Below, piece by piece: positions 15,540-24,325 of a DNA stretch of 64,000 nucleotides (position 1 is the stretch's first letter; every line of letters starts with the position of its first letter). The stretch is from Brevundimonas guildfordensis. GTDB lineage: Bacteria > Pseudomonadota > Alphaproteobacteria > Caulobacterales > Caulobacteraceae. The notes beneath the pieces were generated by a model. The model was not told where the DNA came from. It saw only the letters and a list, made by a program, of their open reading frames with translations, and ran no database searches. The stretch covers positions 186,001 through 250,000 of the forward strand of contig NZ_JACSQU010000003.1 of the NCBI RefSeq assembly GCF_014836405.1, in the 5' to 3' direction. Position numbers and translations under genes: made by a program.

Positions 15540-15908
15540 ATGTCGCGTCGCAGTCATCACATCGACCAGGTCGTCGGCATGCGCATCGCCGCGCGGCGGT
15601 CGGCCTTGGGTTGGTCTCAGTCGGCTCTCGCACGGGCGCTAGGCGTCAGCTTTCAGCAGGTCCAGAAATATGAGACAGGGGCCAACCGGATCTCCGCGTC
15701 CCGCCTGCATGAGGCCGCCGCCGCCATGGGGTGTTCGGTCGCCGATTTCTTTCCCGCGCGCCCGGACGCCGAGGGTTCGGAACCGCTGGTTCATCCGGTC
15801 ATGGCCAGCGCCGAGGGGCGAAACCTGGCTGAGGCCTTTGTCCGCATCTGCGACGCCGAGGCGCGCCGCGCCCTGACCCGCGTGGCCCAGGCAATGGCCG
15901 GCGCCTGA
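15540..15908 (+). CDS. XRE-family transcriptional regulator
   Basis: The 122-residue protein has a classic Cro/C1 helix-turn-helix at about residues 12-65: RSALGWSQSALARALGVSF, then QQVQKYETGANRISASRL. This is the short regulator type common in alphaproteobacteria. A third gene of this type is at 22344-22760 and shares QVQKYE-GANRISAS. Targets are unknown. GGAGGGG directly precedes the ATG. The last 40 residues are helical and may dimerise. tsaB follows on the same strand after 60 bases. Confidence 0.85.
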   Translation: MSRRSHHIDQVVGMRIAARRSALGWSQSALARALGVSFQQVQKYETGANRISASRLHEAAAAMGCSVADFFPARPDAEGSEPLVHPVMASAEGRNLAEAFVRICDAEARRALTRVAQAMAGA

Positions 15909-15968
15909 TGAGGCTCAGCGGGGCCGAAACGGTCGCATCCGCGCCGATTTCGCATTAGGGACAGGACC

Positions 15969-16667
15969 ATGAAGGTCATGGTCATTGATACGGCGCTGGG
16001 CGCCTGCGCCGCCGGGGTGTTCGCGGACGATGCGGCGAGCGCGGTCTTGCGCGCCCTGGGTCTGCGCCGGGAGCTGATGACCAAGGGCCATCAGGAGCGT
16101 CTGGGCGGGCTGGCGCGCGATGCGGCGGCCGAGGCAGGGGGCTTTGACGGGCTGGACCGGATCGGCGTGACAGTGGGGCCTGGATCCTTCACCGGGTTGA
16201 GGGTCGGACTGGCCTTCGCCCTGGGGCTGGGGGCGGCGCTGGATCGGCCGGTGGTCGGGGTCTCGACGCTGGACGCCCTGGCGGCGTCCGTTCCGGCGCA
16301 GGGCCTGGTCGCCGCCGTGATCGACGCCCGCCGGGGCCAGGTCTATGGGCGGCTGTTCCGCGACGGCGCGCCGCTGGGCGAGGCCGAGGCCTGGCCGCTG
16401 GAGACGGCGCGCGACCGCATTCTGGCCGAGGCGGGGCAGGGGGGATTTTCGCTGGTCGGCAGCGGAGCGGCGCTGCTGGCCGAGACCTTCTCCGAACTGG
16501 CGGGCGCCGAGATGGAACCCCTGGCCGCGCCGAGCGCGGAGGCGCTGGCGCGTCTGACGATGGCCGCTGATCCCGCGACCTCGCCGCCGTCGCCGCTCTA
16601 TCTTCGCGCGCCGGACGCCACCCCGCCCAGCCGACTGCCGGGCCAGCCGCGTCAGCCCGCCGCGTGA
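15969..16667 (+). CDS. tsaB: tRNA threonylcarbamoyladenosine synthesis protein TsaB
   Basis: The 232-residue ASKHA-fold protein has the diagnostic VMVIDTALGACAAGVF start and the VGPGSFTGLRVGLAFA motif at about residues 72-88. TsaB is the non-catalytic partner that, with TsaD and TsaE, transfers threonylcarbamoyl to A37 of tRNAs that read ANN codons. It overlaps the next gene, rimI, by 4 bases (GTGA), a very common bacterial pairing. The C-terminus is shorter on recognisable motifs, as usual in this family. Confidence 0.95.
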   Translation: MKVMVIDTALGACAAGVFADDAASAVLRALGLRRELMTKGHQERLGGLARDAAAEAGGFDGLDRIGVTVGPGSFTGLRVGLAFALGLGAALDRPVVGVSTLDALAASVPAQGLVAAVIDARRGQVYGRLFRDGAPLGEAEAWPLETARDRILAEAGQGGFSLVGSGAALLAETFSELAGAEMEPLAAPSAEALARLTMAADPATSPPSPLYLRAPDATPPSRLPGQPRQPAA

Positions 16668-17101
16668 GCGAGGCGACGATCTTTCCCACGGTCGACCCGG
16701 CGCATCTGGCCGCCGTTCACGCCGAGGCGTTCGAGACGCCGTGGGACGCGGCGGCGCTGGCCGAGCTGTTGGCCGCGCCGGGCGTGCTCGCGGTGGTCGA
16801 GGACGACGGTTTCATCCTGGTCCGCGTCGTGCTCGATGAAGCTGAGATCCTGACCCTGGCGGTGCGTCCGGCGGCGCGGCGCGCGGGGCTGGGCGGCCGT
16901 CTGGTCGAGGCGGCGGTGGTGCGCGCCGCCGCCCTGGGGGCCGAGCGGATGTTCCTCGAAGTCGCCGAGGGCAACGCCGCCGCGCGCGCGCTTTACGCCC
17001 GCTGCGGCTTCGTCGAGATGGGCCGTCGGCGCGGCTATTATTCGCATGCGGACGGTCGCCGCGAGGACGCGCTGACGCTTGTCCTGAACTTTCCTCGATA
17101 G
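16664..17101 (+). CDS. rimI: Ribosomal-protein-alanine N-acetyltransferase RimI
   Basis: The 145-residue GNAT acetyltransferase has the acetyl-CoA-binding motif A (RRAGLGGRLVEAAV after LAVRPAAR) and the later ALYARCGFVEMGRRRGYY typical of RimI. RimI acetylates the N-terminal alanine of ribosomal protein S18 in E. coli; some homologs accept other proteins. It starts at a GTG that overlaps the tsaB stop codon, so the two are translationally coupled. fur follows after 37 bases. Confidence 0.9.
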   Translation: MSEATIFPTVDPAHLAAVHAEAFETPWDAAALAELLAAPGVLAVVEDDGFILVRVVLDEAEILTLAVRPAARRAGLGGRLVEAAVVRAAALGAERMFLEVAEGNAAARALYARCGFVEMGRRRGYYSHADGRREDALTLVLNFPR

Positions 17102-17138
17102 CTTCCATAAGGCGGCGGTACAGCCTATCTTCACCGCC

Positions 17139-17609
17139 ATGGACCGGATCGAAAAACTTTGCGCAGAGCGCGGCATGCGCATGACCGAGCAACGTCGGGT
17201 GATCGCCCGCGTCCTGTCGAACGCCGAAGACCATCCCGATGTGGAAGAACTGTATCGCCGCGCCTCGGCGATCGACCCGCACATCTCCATCGCCACCGTC
17301 TATCGCACCGTGCGCCTGTTCGAAGAGGCGGGCGTGGTCGAGAAGCACGACTTCGGCGACGGCCGCAGCCGCTATGAAGAGGCCGGCGACGACCACCACG
17401 ACCACCTGATCGACACCAAGACGGGCGAGGTCATCGAATTCTTCGACGCCGAGATCGAGCGGCTCAAGACCGAGATCGCCAAGCGTCTGGGCTTCGAGCT
17501 GGTCGGCCACAAGCTGGAGCTGTACGGCCACGTCATCCCCGGCGCCGAGCCGGTCGAGCGCGAGGGCCTGATCTACAAGCGCCGCCCGCGCGACGAGATC
17601 GAAGACTGA
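17139..17609 (+). CDS. fur: Ferric uptake regulator Fur
   Basis: The 156-residue Fur-family protein has a winged-helix DNA-binding domain (MRMTEQRRVIARVL, then ISIATVYRTVRLFEEAGVV) and a metal-binding dimer domain with DDHHDHLIDTKTGEVIEF. The CxxC structural-zinc motif of E. coli Fur is absent, as is normal in alphaproteobacteria. With Fe(II) it represses iron-uptake genes and can also control genes for iron-rich enzymes such as those of the TCA cycle. It lies 37 bases downstream of rimI and upstream of miaB. Confidence 0.92.
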   Translation: MDRIEKLCAERGMRMTEQRRVIARVLSNAEDHPDVEELYRRASAIDPHISIATVYRTVRLFEEAGVVEKHDFGDGRSRYEEAGDDHHDHLIDTKTGEVIEFFDAEIERLKTEIAKRLGFELVGHKLELYGHVIPGAEPVEREGLIYKRRPRDEIED

Positions 17610-17673
17610 TCCCGCCTGAGCCTGACCGGGGCGCCCGCTTGCCGTCGCGGGTTTCGGCGATCATAAGCCGGGC

Positions 17674-19077
<1,404 letters not shown>

Positions 19078-19083
19078 CGGATA

Positions 19084-19118
19084 TCTCTCAACGCATGCGG
19101 CGCGAGCGGCGTTAGGGA
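19084..19118 (+). repeat. CAAGCA hairpin element, copy F1 (divergent)
   Basis: Outer arms TCTCT/AGGGA (one wobble), a CTCAACGC strand in place of CTCAAGCA, and AACGC/GCGTT pairing inside, ending GTTAG. It is the most divergent complete-length copy, 11 bases before copy F2. Confidence 0.55.
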
Positions 19119-19129
19119 CACTCACAATC

Positions 19130-19169
19130 CCCCTCAAGCAGGCTCGCACCGCGTGCGAGGCGATAGGGG
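19130..19169 (+). repeat. CAAGCA hairpin element, copy F2
   Basis: Outer arms CCCCT/AGGGG, CAAGCA, a long inner stem CTCGCAC/GTGCGAG with a CGC loop, then GAT. It ends 18 bases before the phoH start codon, in the sense direction, just ahead of the AAAAAGGAG ribosome-binding site. Confidence 0.9.
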
Positions 19170-19187
19170 ACCCAAAAAGGAGACCTC

Positions 19188-20195
19188 ATGGCGCGAGAGT
19201 CCGAGTTCCTGTCCCTTAGCGATGCGGCGTTGCGCGCCGTCATCGGGCCGCAGAGCCGCCACCTGGCTTTGATCGAGGACGCCTTCAAGGTGCTGGTCGA
19301 GACGCCGGGCGGCGGGGTGTCGATCAACGGCTCGACGCGGGACCGGGCGCAGGCGCGCCGCGTCATCGAGGCCCTGTCGAACCGGGCCGAGGCGGGCGCC
19401 GAAATTACCGAGGCCGACGTGCGCACCGCGCTCGGCGCCGCCGTCACCCAGCCGCGCGCCGAACCGGCGGGCCGCAGCACGGGACGAAGCGTGCCCGAAG
19501 GCGCCGCCCTGCCGGTCGGCCGTCGCGGCGCCATCGCCCCTAAGACGGCGTCGCAGGCGCGCTATCTCGAGATGCTGGGCCGCTGCGAACTGACCTTCGG
19601 CGTCGGCCCGGCGGGCACGGGCAAGACCTTCCTGGCGGCGGCCTATGGCGCCTCCCTGCTGAAGCGGGGGCAGGTGGACCGGCTGGTCATCACCCGCCCG
19701 GCGGTCGAGGCGGGCGAGAAGCTGGGCTTCCTGCCGGGCGATCTGAACGAGAAGGTCGACCCCTATCTGGCCCCGATCTGGGAGTCGCTGAACGACATCC
19801 TGGGCGTCGACGACGTGCGCCGTCGTCGCGAGAAGGGCGAGATCGAGGCCGCCCCCATCGCCTTCATGCGCGGCCGCACGCTGAGCCACGCCTTCATCAT
19901 CGTCGATGAGGCGCAGAACACCTCGCGGATGCAGATGAAGATGGTGCTGACCCGTCTGGGCGAGGGCGCCCGCATGGTGGTGACGGGCGACCCGTCGCAG
20001 GTCGACCTGCTGAACCCGCGCGATTCCGGCCTGGCCCACGCCCTGCGCATCCTGAAGGACGTTGAGGGCGTCGGCGTCCAGCAGTTCAAGTCCGAGGACG
20101 TGGTGCGCCACGCCATGGTCGAGCGCATCGTGCGCGCCTATGACAGCGACGCGGCGCGCAGCCGCCCCTTCCCTGACCTTGAGGACGACGCCTGA
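19188..20195 (+). CDS. phoH: PhoH-family ATPase
   Basis: The 335-residue protein has an N-terminal KH-like RNA-binding region and then the PhoH P-loop NTPase domain, with Walker A GPAGTGKT at 140-147 and Walker B AFIIVDEAQN. PhoH proteins are thought to be RNA helicases or RNA-associated ATPases, and the long form next to ybeY is linked to rRNA maturation. The stop overlaps the ybeY start by one base. A hairpin element ends 18 bases before the ATG, so the leader is structured. Confidence 0.92.
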   Translation: MARESEFLSLSDAALRAVIGPQSRHLALIEDAFKVLVETPGGGVSINGSTRDRAQARRVIEALSNRAEAGAEITEADVRTALGAAVTQPRAEPAGRSTGRSVPEGAALPVGRRGAIAPKTASQARYLEMLGRCELTFGVGPAGTGKTFLAAAYGASLLKRGQVDRLVITRPAVEAGEKLGFLPGDLNEKVDPYLAPIWESLNDILGVDDVRRRREKGEIEAAPIAFMRGRTLSHAFIIVDEAQNTSRMQMKMVLTRLGEGARMVVTGDPSQVDLLNPRDSGLAHALRILKDVEGVGVQQFKSEDVVRHAMVERIVRAYDSDAARSRPFPDLEDDA

Positions 20196-20665
20196 TGATC
20201 GAGGTCGAGATCGACAGCGACGGCTGGACGCAGGCCCTGCCCGAGGCGGCGGCGATCGTCGAGCGCGCCGCCGCGGCGGCCCTGGCGACGGTCGAGGGCG
20301 ATGTCGTGGTGCTGCTGGCCGACGACGCGGCGGTGCAGGATCTTAACGCGCGTTTCCGCGACAAGGACCGGCCGACGAACGTGCTGTCCTTCCCGGCCGC
20401 CGAAAGCGCCTTTCCGCATCTGGGCGACGTGGTGCTGGGCTACGCCTATTGCGCGGCGGAGGCGCAGGCGCAGGGAAAATCCCTGTCCGATCATCTGAGC
20501 CATCTCGTCGTCCACGGCGTGCTGCACCTGCTGGGCCGCGATCACGAGGACGACGCCGAGGCCGAGGAGATGGAGGCCGAGGAGCGCGAGATCCTGGCCG
20601 AACTGGGCGTCGCCGATCCCTATGCCAGCGAGAATGGGGCGGCCGAGCATGAGGGCGCCGCGTGA
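20195..20665 (+). CDS. ybeY: Endoribonuclease YbeY
   Basis: The 156-residue zinc metalloprotein has the UPF0054 signature HGVLHLLGRDH with zinc ligands His107, His111 and His117, and an upstream DRPTNVLSFP strand. YbeY takes part in 16S rRNA 3'-end maturation and ribosome quality control. It sits between phoH and lnt with overlapping starts and stops (1 base and 4 bases), which implies a tightly coupled operon. The C-terminal 20 residues are acidic. Confidence 0.95.
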   Translation: MIEVEIDSDGWTQALPEAAAIVERAAAAALATVEGDVVVLLADDAAVQDLNARFRDKDRPTNVLSFPAAESAFPHLGDVVLGYAYCAAEAQAQGKSLSDHLSHLVVHGVLHLLGRDHEDDAEAEEMEAEEREILAELGVADPYASENGAAEHEGAA

Positions 20666-22251
20666 GCGGGGCGCTGGCCGCCCGCTTCATCTGCGTGATG
20701 TACAACCGCTGGGGTCGGATCGCCCTGGCGCTTCTGGCCGGGGCGGGCGCCGCCCTGGTCCATCCGCCGTTCGGCTTCCTGCCGGGACTGCTGGGTTATC
20801 CGCTGCTGTTGCTGCTGGCGGATCGGGCCGGGGGGCTGAAGGGCGGCTTCTGGGTCGGCTGGCTGGCGGGTTTCGCCTATTTCTTCATCGGCTGCTGGTG
20901 GGTGGCCGAGGCCTTCCTGGTCAACCCGGCCCAGGCGTGGATGGCGCCGTTTGCGGCCAGCCTGCTGCCGGCGGGCATGGGGCTGTTCTGGGGGCTGGCG
21001 GCGATGGCCTATCGCTGGTCGAAGCCCAACGGCGTCCAGCGCGTCCTGCTGTTCGCCGCCCTGTTCGCCCTGCTGGAATGGACGCGCGGCCATGTGCTGA
21101 CCGGCTTTCCGTGGAATCCGGCGGGCGCCGGCTGGGCGGCCGGATCGGCCATGTCGCAGTTCGCCTCGGTCGCCGGGGTCTATGGGCTGGGCCTGATCAC
21201 GGTGGCGGCGGTCAGCGCCTTCGCGCCGCTGATGGACGCCGGGCCGCGACGCCCGCGTCTGATCGCGGCGGGGCTGGGCGTGCTGACGCTGGCCGGTCTG
21301 TTCGCCTTCGGAGCCGTGCGCCTGTCCTCGGCGAAGGTGGTGGAGACGCCGACGCTGGTGCGGCTGGTTCAGGCCGATATTCCGCAGGACTACAAGTGGA
21401 GCCCGGAGGCTTATCAGGCGATCCTGGGCCGCTATCTGGAGCTGACCGCGCGCCCGGCCGAGGCGCTCCCCGACGTGGTGATCTGGCCCGAGGGCGCCCT
21501 GCCGACCACGGCCAACGACCTGTTCGCCTCGTCCGACGCCCAGGCGGTGGCGGCGGCTCTGCAGACCGGCCAGACGCTTCTGGCGGGCCTGAGCCGAGGC
21601 GAGCCTGATCCGAGCGCGGAGACCGGCGCCCGTTACTACAACAGCCTGTTCGCCCTGCATGACGAAGGGGCGGCGGGCCTGCGCATCGGTCCGATCTACG
21701 ACAAGCATCGGCTGGTGCCGTTCGGCGAGTACCTGCCGCTGGGCGACCTGATGAGCAGGATCGGCGTGCGCAGCCTGGTGCATGTGCCGGCCGACTTCAC
21801 CGCCGGTCCCGCGCCGGCGCCGATCAGCCTGGTCAACGCCCCGCCGGTGCAGCCGCTGATCTGCTACGAGGCCCTCTATCCCGGCTTCACGCCCGCGACG
21901 GCGCAGACGCGCCCGGCGTGGATCGTCAACGTCTCCAACGACGCCTGGTTCGGCAAGACGTCGGGTCCACGCCAGCACCTGAACCTGGCCTCCTATCGGG
22001 CGCTGGAGACGGGCCTGCCGGTGGCGCGGGCGACGCCCACGGGCGTCTCGGCGATGATCGACCCGTGGGGCCGGATCGTCGAGGGCAGGCGGCTGGATCC
22101 GGGTCAGGCGGGGATCATTGACGTGCGGCTGCCGGAGCCTGCGTCGCCGACGCTCTATGGCCGCTGGGGCGACCTGGGGTTCGCCGTGGGGCTGATCCTC
22201 ATGCTCACGGCGGGGCGCCGTCGCGCCGGAAACACGGGACTGGCGCGTTAA
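20662..22251 (+). CDS. lnt: Apolipoprotein N-acyltransferase Lnt
   Basis: The 529-residue inner-membrane protein has about six N-terminal transmembrane helices and a periplasmic nitrilase-like domain with the catalytic triad Glu277 (IWPEGALPT), Lys348 (YDKHRLVPFGEYL) and Cys401 (ICYEALYP). Lnt adds the third acyl chain to the N-terminal Cys of lipoproteins, the last step before Lol sorting. A start at GTG 20662 overlaps the ybeY stop; an internal ATG at 20698 is an alternative start without coupling. Confidence 0.95.
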   Translation: MSGALAARFICVMYNRWGRIALALLAGAGAALVHPPFGFLPGLLGYPLLLLLADRAGGLKGGFWVGWLAGFAYFFIGCWWVAEAFLVNPAQAWMAPFAASLLPAGMGLFWGLAAMAYRWSKPNGVQRVLLFAALFALLEWTRGHVLTGFPWNPAGAGWAAGSAMSQFASVAGVYGLGLITVAAVSAFAPLMDAGPRRPRLIAAGLGVLTLAGLFAFGAVRLSSAKVVETPTLVRLVQADIPQDYKWSPEAYQAILGRYLELTARPAEALPDVVIWPEGALPTTANDLFASSDAQAVAAALQTGQTLLAGLSRGEPDPSAETGARYYNSLFALHDEGAAGLRIGPIYDKHRLVPFGEYLPLGDLMSRIGVRSLVHVPADFTAGPAPAPISLVNAPPVQPLICYEALYPGFTPATAQTRPAWIVNVSNDAWFGKTSGPRQHLNLASYRALETGLPVARATPTGVSAMIDPWGRIVEGRRLDPGQAGIIDVRLPEPASPTLYGRWGDLGFAVGLILMLTAGRRRAGNTGLAR

Positions 22252-22343
22252 TCTTGACGTGCGGCGCCCCTGAGACGCGAAAACGCATGACAGCGGCCCG
22301 CAGCGACGGCATGCCGCTAGGACGAATGGGGAAGGGTCTGGAC

Positions 22344-22760
22344 ATGGTCAGGAGTGCGGGGGCGGAGGGCCCCCATCTGGTGGACCGGCATGTGGGTCGG
22401 CGCGTGTGCGAGAAGCGTATCGCCCTGGGCTACAACCAGACCGATCTGGGCCAGGCGCTGGGGGTCACCTTCCAGCAGGTGCAGAAGTACGAAAAGGGCG
22501 CCAACCGCATCTCGGCGTCCAAGCTGTGGGACATCGCCCGCTTCTTTGGCGTCGAAATCGGCTACTTCTTCGAGGGGCTGGCCACGGCGGTTCAGCCGGG
22601 CATGGCGGAGGACGCGGCCGAGCCGTTCGTGCACGACTTCCCCGCCACCCGTCAGACCATCGAGATGGGGCGTCTGGCGCCGCGGCTGTCGGCGCGCCAG
22701 CAGAAGCTGGTGGTCGATCTGATGCGCGAGTTGGTGGAACAAGGCGCCGACGCCGACTGA
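22344..22760 (+). CDS. XRE-family transcriptional regulator
   Basis: The 138-residue protein has a helix-turn-helix (RIALGYNQTDLGQALGVTF, then QQVQKYEKGANRISASKL) at about residues 25-75, followed by a helical tail (LSARQQKLVVDLMRELVEQG). Its recognition region is nearly the same as that of the regulator at 15540-15908. The ATG at 22344 is preferred because GAAGGG lies 6-7 bases upstream; longer frames begin with unlike sequence. It follows lnt after 92 bases and ends in a bidirectional terminator. Targets are unknown. Confidence 0.82.
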   Translation: MVRSAGAEGPHLVDRHVGRRVCEKRIALGYNQTDLGQALGVTFQQVQKYEKGANRISASKLWDIARFFGVEIGYFFEGLATAVQPGMAEDAAEPFVHDFPATRQTIEMGRLAPRLSARQQKLVVDLMRELVEQGADAD

Positions 22761-22788
22761 GCTCGTCGGCCGACGACAGGACAAGAAA

Positions 22789-22814
22789 AAAGGCGCGGAT
22801 CGCTCCGCGCCTTT
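22789..22814. terminator. Bidirectional terminator
   Basis: Arms GGCGCGGA (22792-22799) and TCCGCGCC (22804-22811) with a CGC-type loop are flanked by an A-run on the left and TTTCTCTT on the right. It serves the plus-strand XRE gene and the minus-strand ahpD. Confidence 0.85.
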
Positions 22815-22838
22815 CTCTTGTCGGACCGGGACCTTCGA

Positions 22839-23372
22839 TCAGGCGCGCAGCGCCGTCTCCGAGGCGATGATCCGGCTGGCGGCGTGGACCACGGCGCCGA
22901 TACGCAGGGCGGCCTGGATCTGCACGTTCGGCACGGCGTGCTTGCGCAGTTCGCCCTCGTGGGCGTCGATGCAGGCGCCGCAGCCGTTGATGGCCGACAC
23001 GGCGGTGGACCACAGCTCGAAGTCCAGCTTGTCGACGCCGGGGTTGCCGATGACGTTCATCCGCAGCTTGGCCGGCAGGGTGGTGTATTCCTGGTTCTTC
23101 ATCAGGTGCAGCGAACGATAGTAGATGTTGTTCATGCCCATGATGGCGGCGGCGGCCTTGGCGGCGTTCATCGCCTCGGGCGACAGCACCGTCTCGGCCT
23201 GGGCCTCGATCAGCTTGACGACGGGGCCGACGCCGATGGCGTGGGCCGAGGCCAGGAAGCAGCCCCACTTCTGCTGGTCGTTCAGCACGGTCTCATTGGC
23301 GAGCGAGGACAGGTTCAGCGAGATGTCCTTGCCATAGGCCGGGATCAGGTCGCGAAGGGCGTCGATGGACAT
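22839..23372 (-). CDS. ahpD: Alkylhydroperoxidase AhpD
   Basis: The 177-residue helical protein of the carboxymuconolactone-decarboxylase fold has the AhpD active site CGACIDAH (Cys131, Cys134, His138). AhpD recharges AhpC by disulfide exchange through a lipoyl adaptor, as known in Mycobacterium. ahpC is the next gene upstream on the same strand, but a 239-base gap with a terminator and two hairpin elements lies between, so ahpD may have its own promoter or partial read-through. One hairpin (23408-23449) is 35 bases before the ATG. Confidence 0.93.
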   Translation of the reverse strand: MSIDALRDLIPAYGKDISLNLSSLANETVLNDQQKWGCFLASAHAIGVGPVVKLIEAQAETVLSPEAMNAAKAAAAIMGMNNIYYRSLHLMKNQEYTTLPAKLRMNVIGNPGVDKLDFELWSTAVSAINGCGACIDAHEGELRKHAVPNVQIQAALRIGAVVHAASRIIASETALRA

Positions 23373-23407
23373 TTTCGTGTTCCTTTCAGGAAGCGGCGCT
23401 TTGAAAA

Positions 23408-23449
23408 GCGGCTATCGCTCGCGACGCGGTCGCTCACTTCTTGAGCCGC
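23408..23449 (-). repeat. CAAGCA hairpin element, copy G1
   Basis: On the minus strand: outer arms GCGGCT/AGCCGC, CAAGAA variant, GT/GC, GA facing GA, inner arms GCGAC/GTCGC, CGC loop, GAT. It is in the sense direction in the ahpD leader and inverted relative to G2. Confidence 0.88.
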
Positions 23450-23462
23450 ATGATTAGGATAA

Positions 23463-23501
23463 GCGCTCAAGCCGCGAGGCTCCGCGAGCCGAGCATAGCG
23501 C
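23463..23501 (+). repeat. CAAGCA hairpin element, copy G2
   Basis: Outer arms GCGCT/AGCGC, CAAGCC variant, GC pair, GA facing GA, inner arms GGCTC/GAGCC, CGC loop. The inner stem differs completely from G1 yet pairs fully, a strong sign that pairing is conserved. Confidence 0.88.
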
Positions 23502-23516
23502 CCTAAAAACCAACAA

Positions 23517-23544
23517 AGGCGGCGACAGTCGCCCGCCGCCGCCT
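23517..23544 (-). terminator. Terminator of ahpC
   Basis: Arms AGGCGGCG (23517-23524) and CGCCGCCT (23537-23544) form an 8-bp stem; on the minus strand it is followed by TTTGTTGG. It lies about 70 bases after the ahpC stop. Confidence 0.65.
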
Positions 23545-23611
23545 CTTTCGAGGGGTGGCCCGGACCCTACTCACGCGGTCCGGGCCTGGTCGTCTCGACC
23601 TTGGCCAGTAC

Positions 23612-24166
23612 TTAAGCGGCCAGGGTGTCGCCGCCGACCGGGCGGTTGCAGGCGCACAGTTCGTCGGTCTGCAGGGCGTCGACGACGCGCAGGGTGTCTT
23701 CCGGCGAACGGCCGACGTTCAGGTTGGTGACGTAGACGTGCTGGATGACGTTGTGCGGGTCGACGACGAAGGTCGCGCGCAGGGCCACGCCTTCTTCTTC
23801 GTCCAGCACGCCCAGGGCGCGGGCCAGCTTGCCGCCGTTGTCGGCGAACTGCCAGATCGGCAGCTTGTTCAGGTCGGCGTGGTCACGACGCCAGGCCAGC
23901 TTGGTGAACTCGTTGTCGGTCGAGCCGCCCAGAACCACGGTGTCGCGGTCCTCGAAGTCCTTGCCCAGCTTGGCGAAGGCGGCGATTTCGGTCGGGCAGA
24001 CGAAGGTGAAGTCCTTCGGGTAGAAGAAGATGACCTTCCACTTGCCCTCGAAGCTGTCCTGGGTGACCGTTTCGAACGCCGAGGCGCCGTTTTCTTCGTG
24101 GCTGTTGAAGCCCGGCTTGACGCCGATAATTTTGAAATCAGGCAGTTTTTGACCGACGCCGAGCAT
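23612..24166 (-). CDS. ahpC: Alkyl hydroperoxide reductase AhpC (AhpD-dependent type)
   Basis: The 184-residue typical 2-Cys peroxiredoxin has its peroxidatic Cys57 in DFTFVCPTE. Near the C-terminus it has DELCACN, with Cys171 and Cys173. This double-Cys ending, rather than the single resolving Cys of E. coli AhpC, matches the mycobacterial AhpC that is reduced by AhpD instead of AhpF, and ahpD is indeed the next gene. It reduces hydrogen peroxide and organic peroxides in the cytoplasm. The upstream region has a TTTTGCTAT motif also found between katA and oxyR. Confidence 0.95.
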   Translation of the reverse strand: MLGVGQKLPDFKIIGVKPGFNSHEENGASAFETVTQDSFEGKWKVIFFYPKDFTFVCPTEIAAFAKLGKDFEDRDTVVLGGSTDNEFTKLAWRRDHADLNKLPIWQFADNGGKLARALGVLDEEEGVALRATFVVDPHNVIQHVYVTNLNVGRSPEDTLRVVDALQTDELCACNRPVGGDTLAA

Positions 24167-24254
24167 CGCGCTTCTCCTAAGAGCTTGGTTGACGAAATGG
24201 GTCGGCGGATCGGGGTGAGCGACCCGCCGTGGGTCTCAGATGGGCTCTGGGGCA

Positions 24255-24300
24255 CGCAAAGTCAAATCGATCATTTTGCTATGTTGAATAGATTTGATTT
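24255..24300 (-). promoter_or_regulatory. Candidate OxyR site upstream of ahpC
   Basis: An AT-rich patch 100 bases upstream of ahpC contains TTTTGCTAT, then GTTG, then AATAGATTT (24274-24295). CTAT and ATAG form an inverted repeat. A related arrangement, TTTGCTAT-N6-AATCGATT, lies between katA and oxyR. OxyR control is inferred. Confidence 0.5.
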
Positions 24301-24325
24301 ATGGGCGCGGCAGGGCCGATGGAAC

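Larger units (their letters stand above)
23373..23611. other. 239-base ahpC-ahpD gap
   Basis: It holds, in order of minus-strand transcription, the ahpC terminator hairpin, hairpin element G2 (antisense), element G1 (sense) and the ahpD leader. No gene. Confidence 0.7.
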
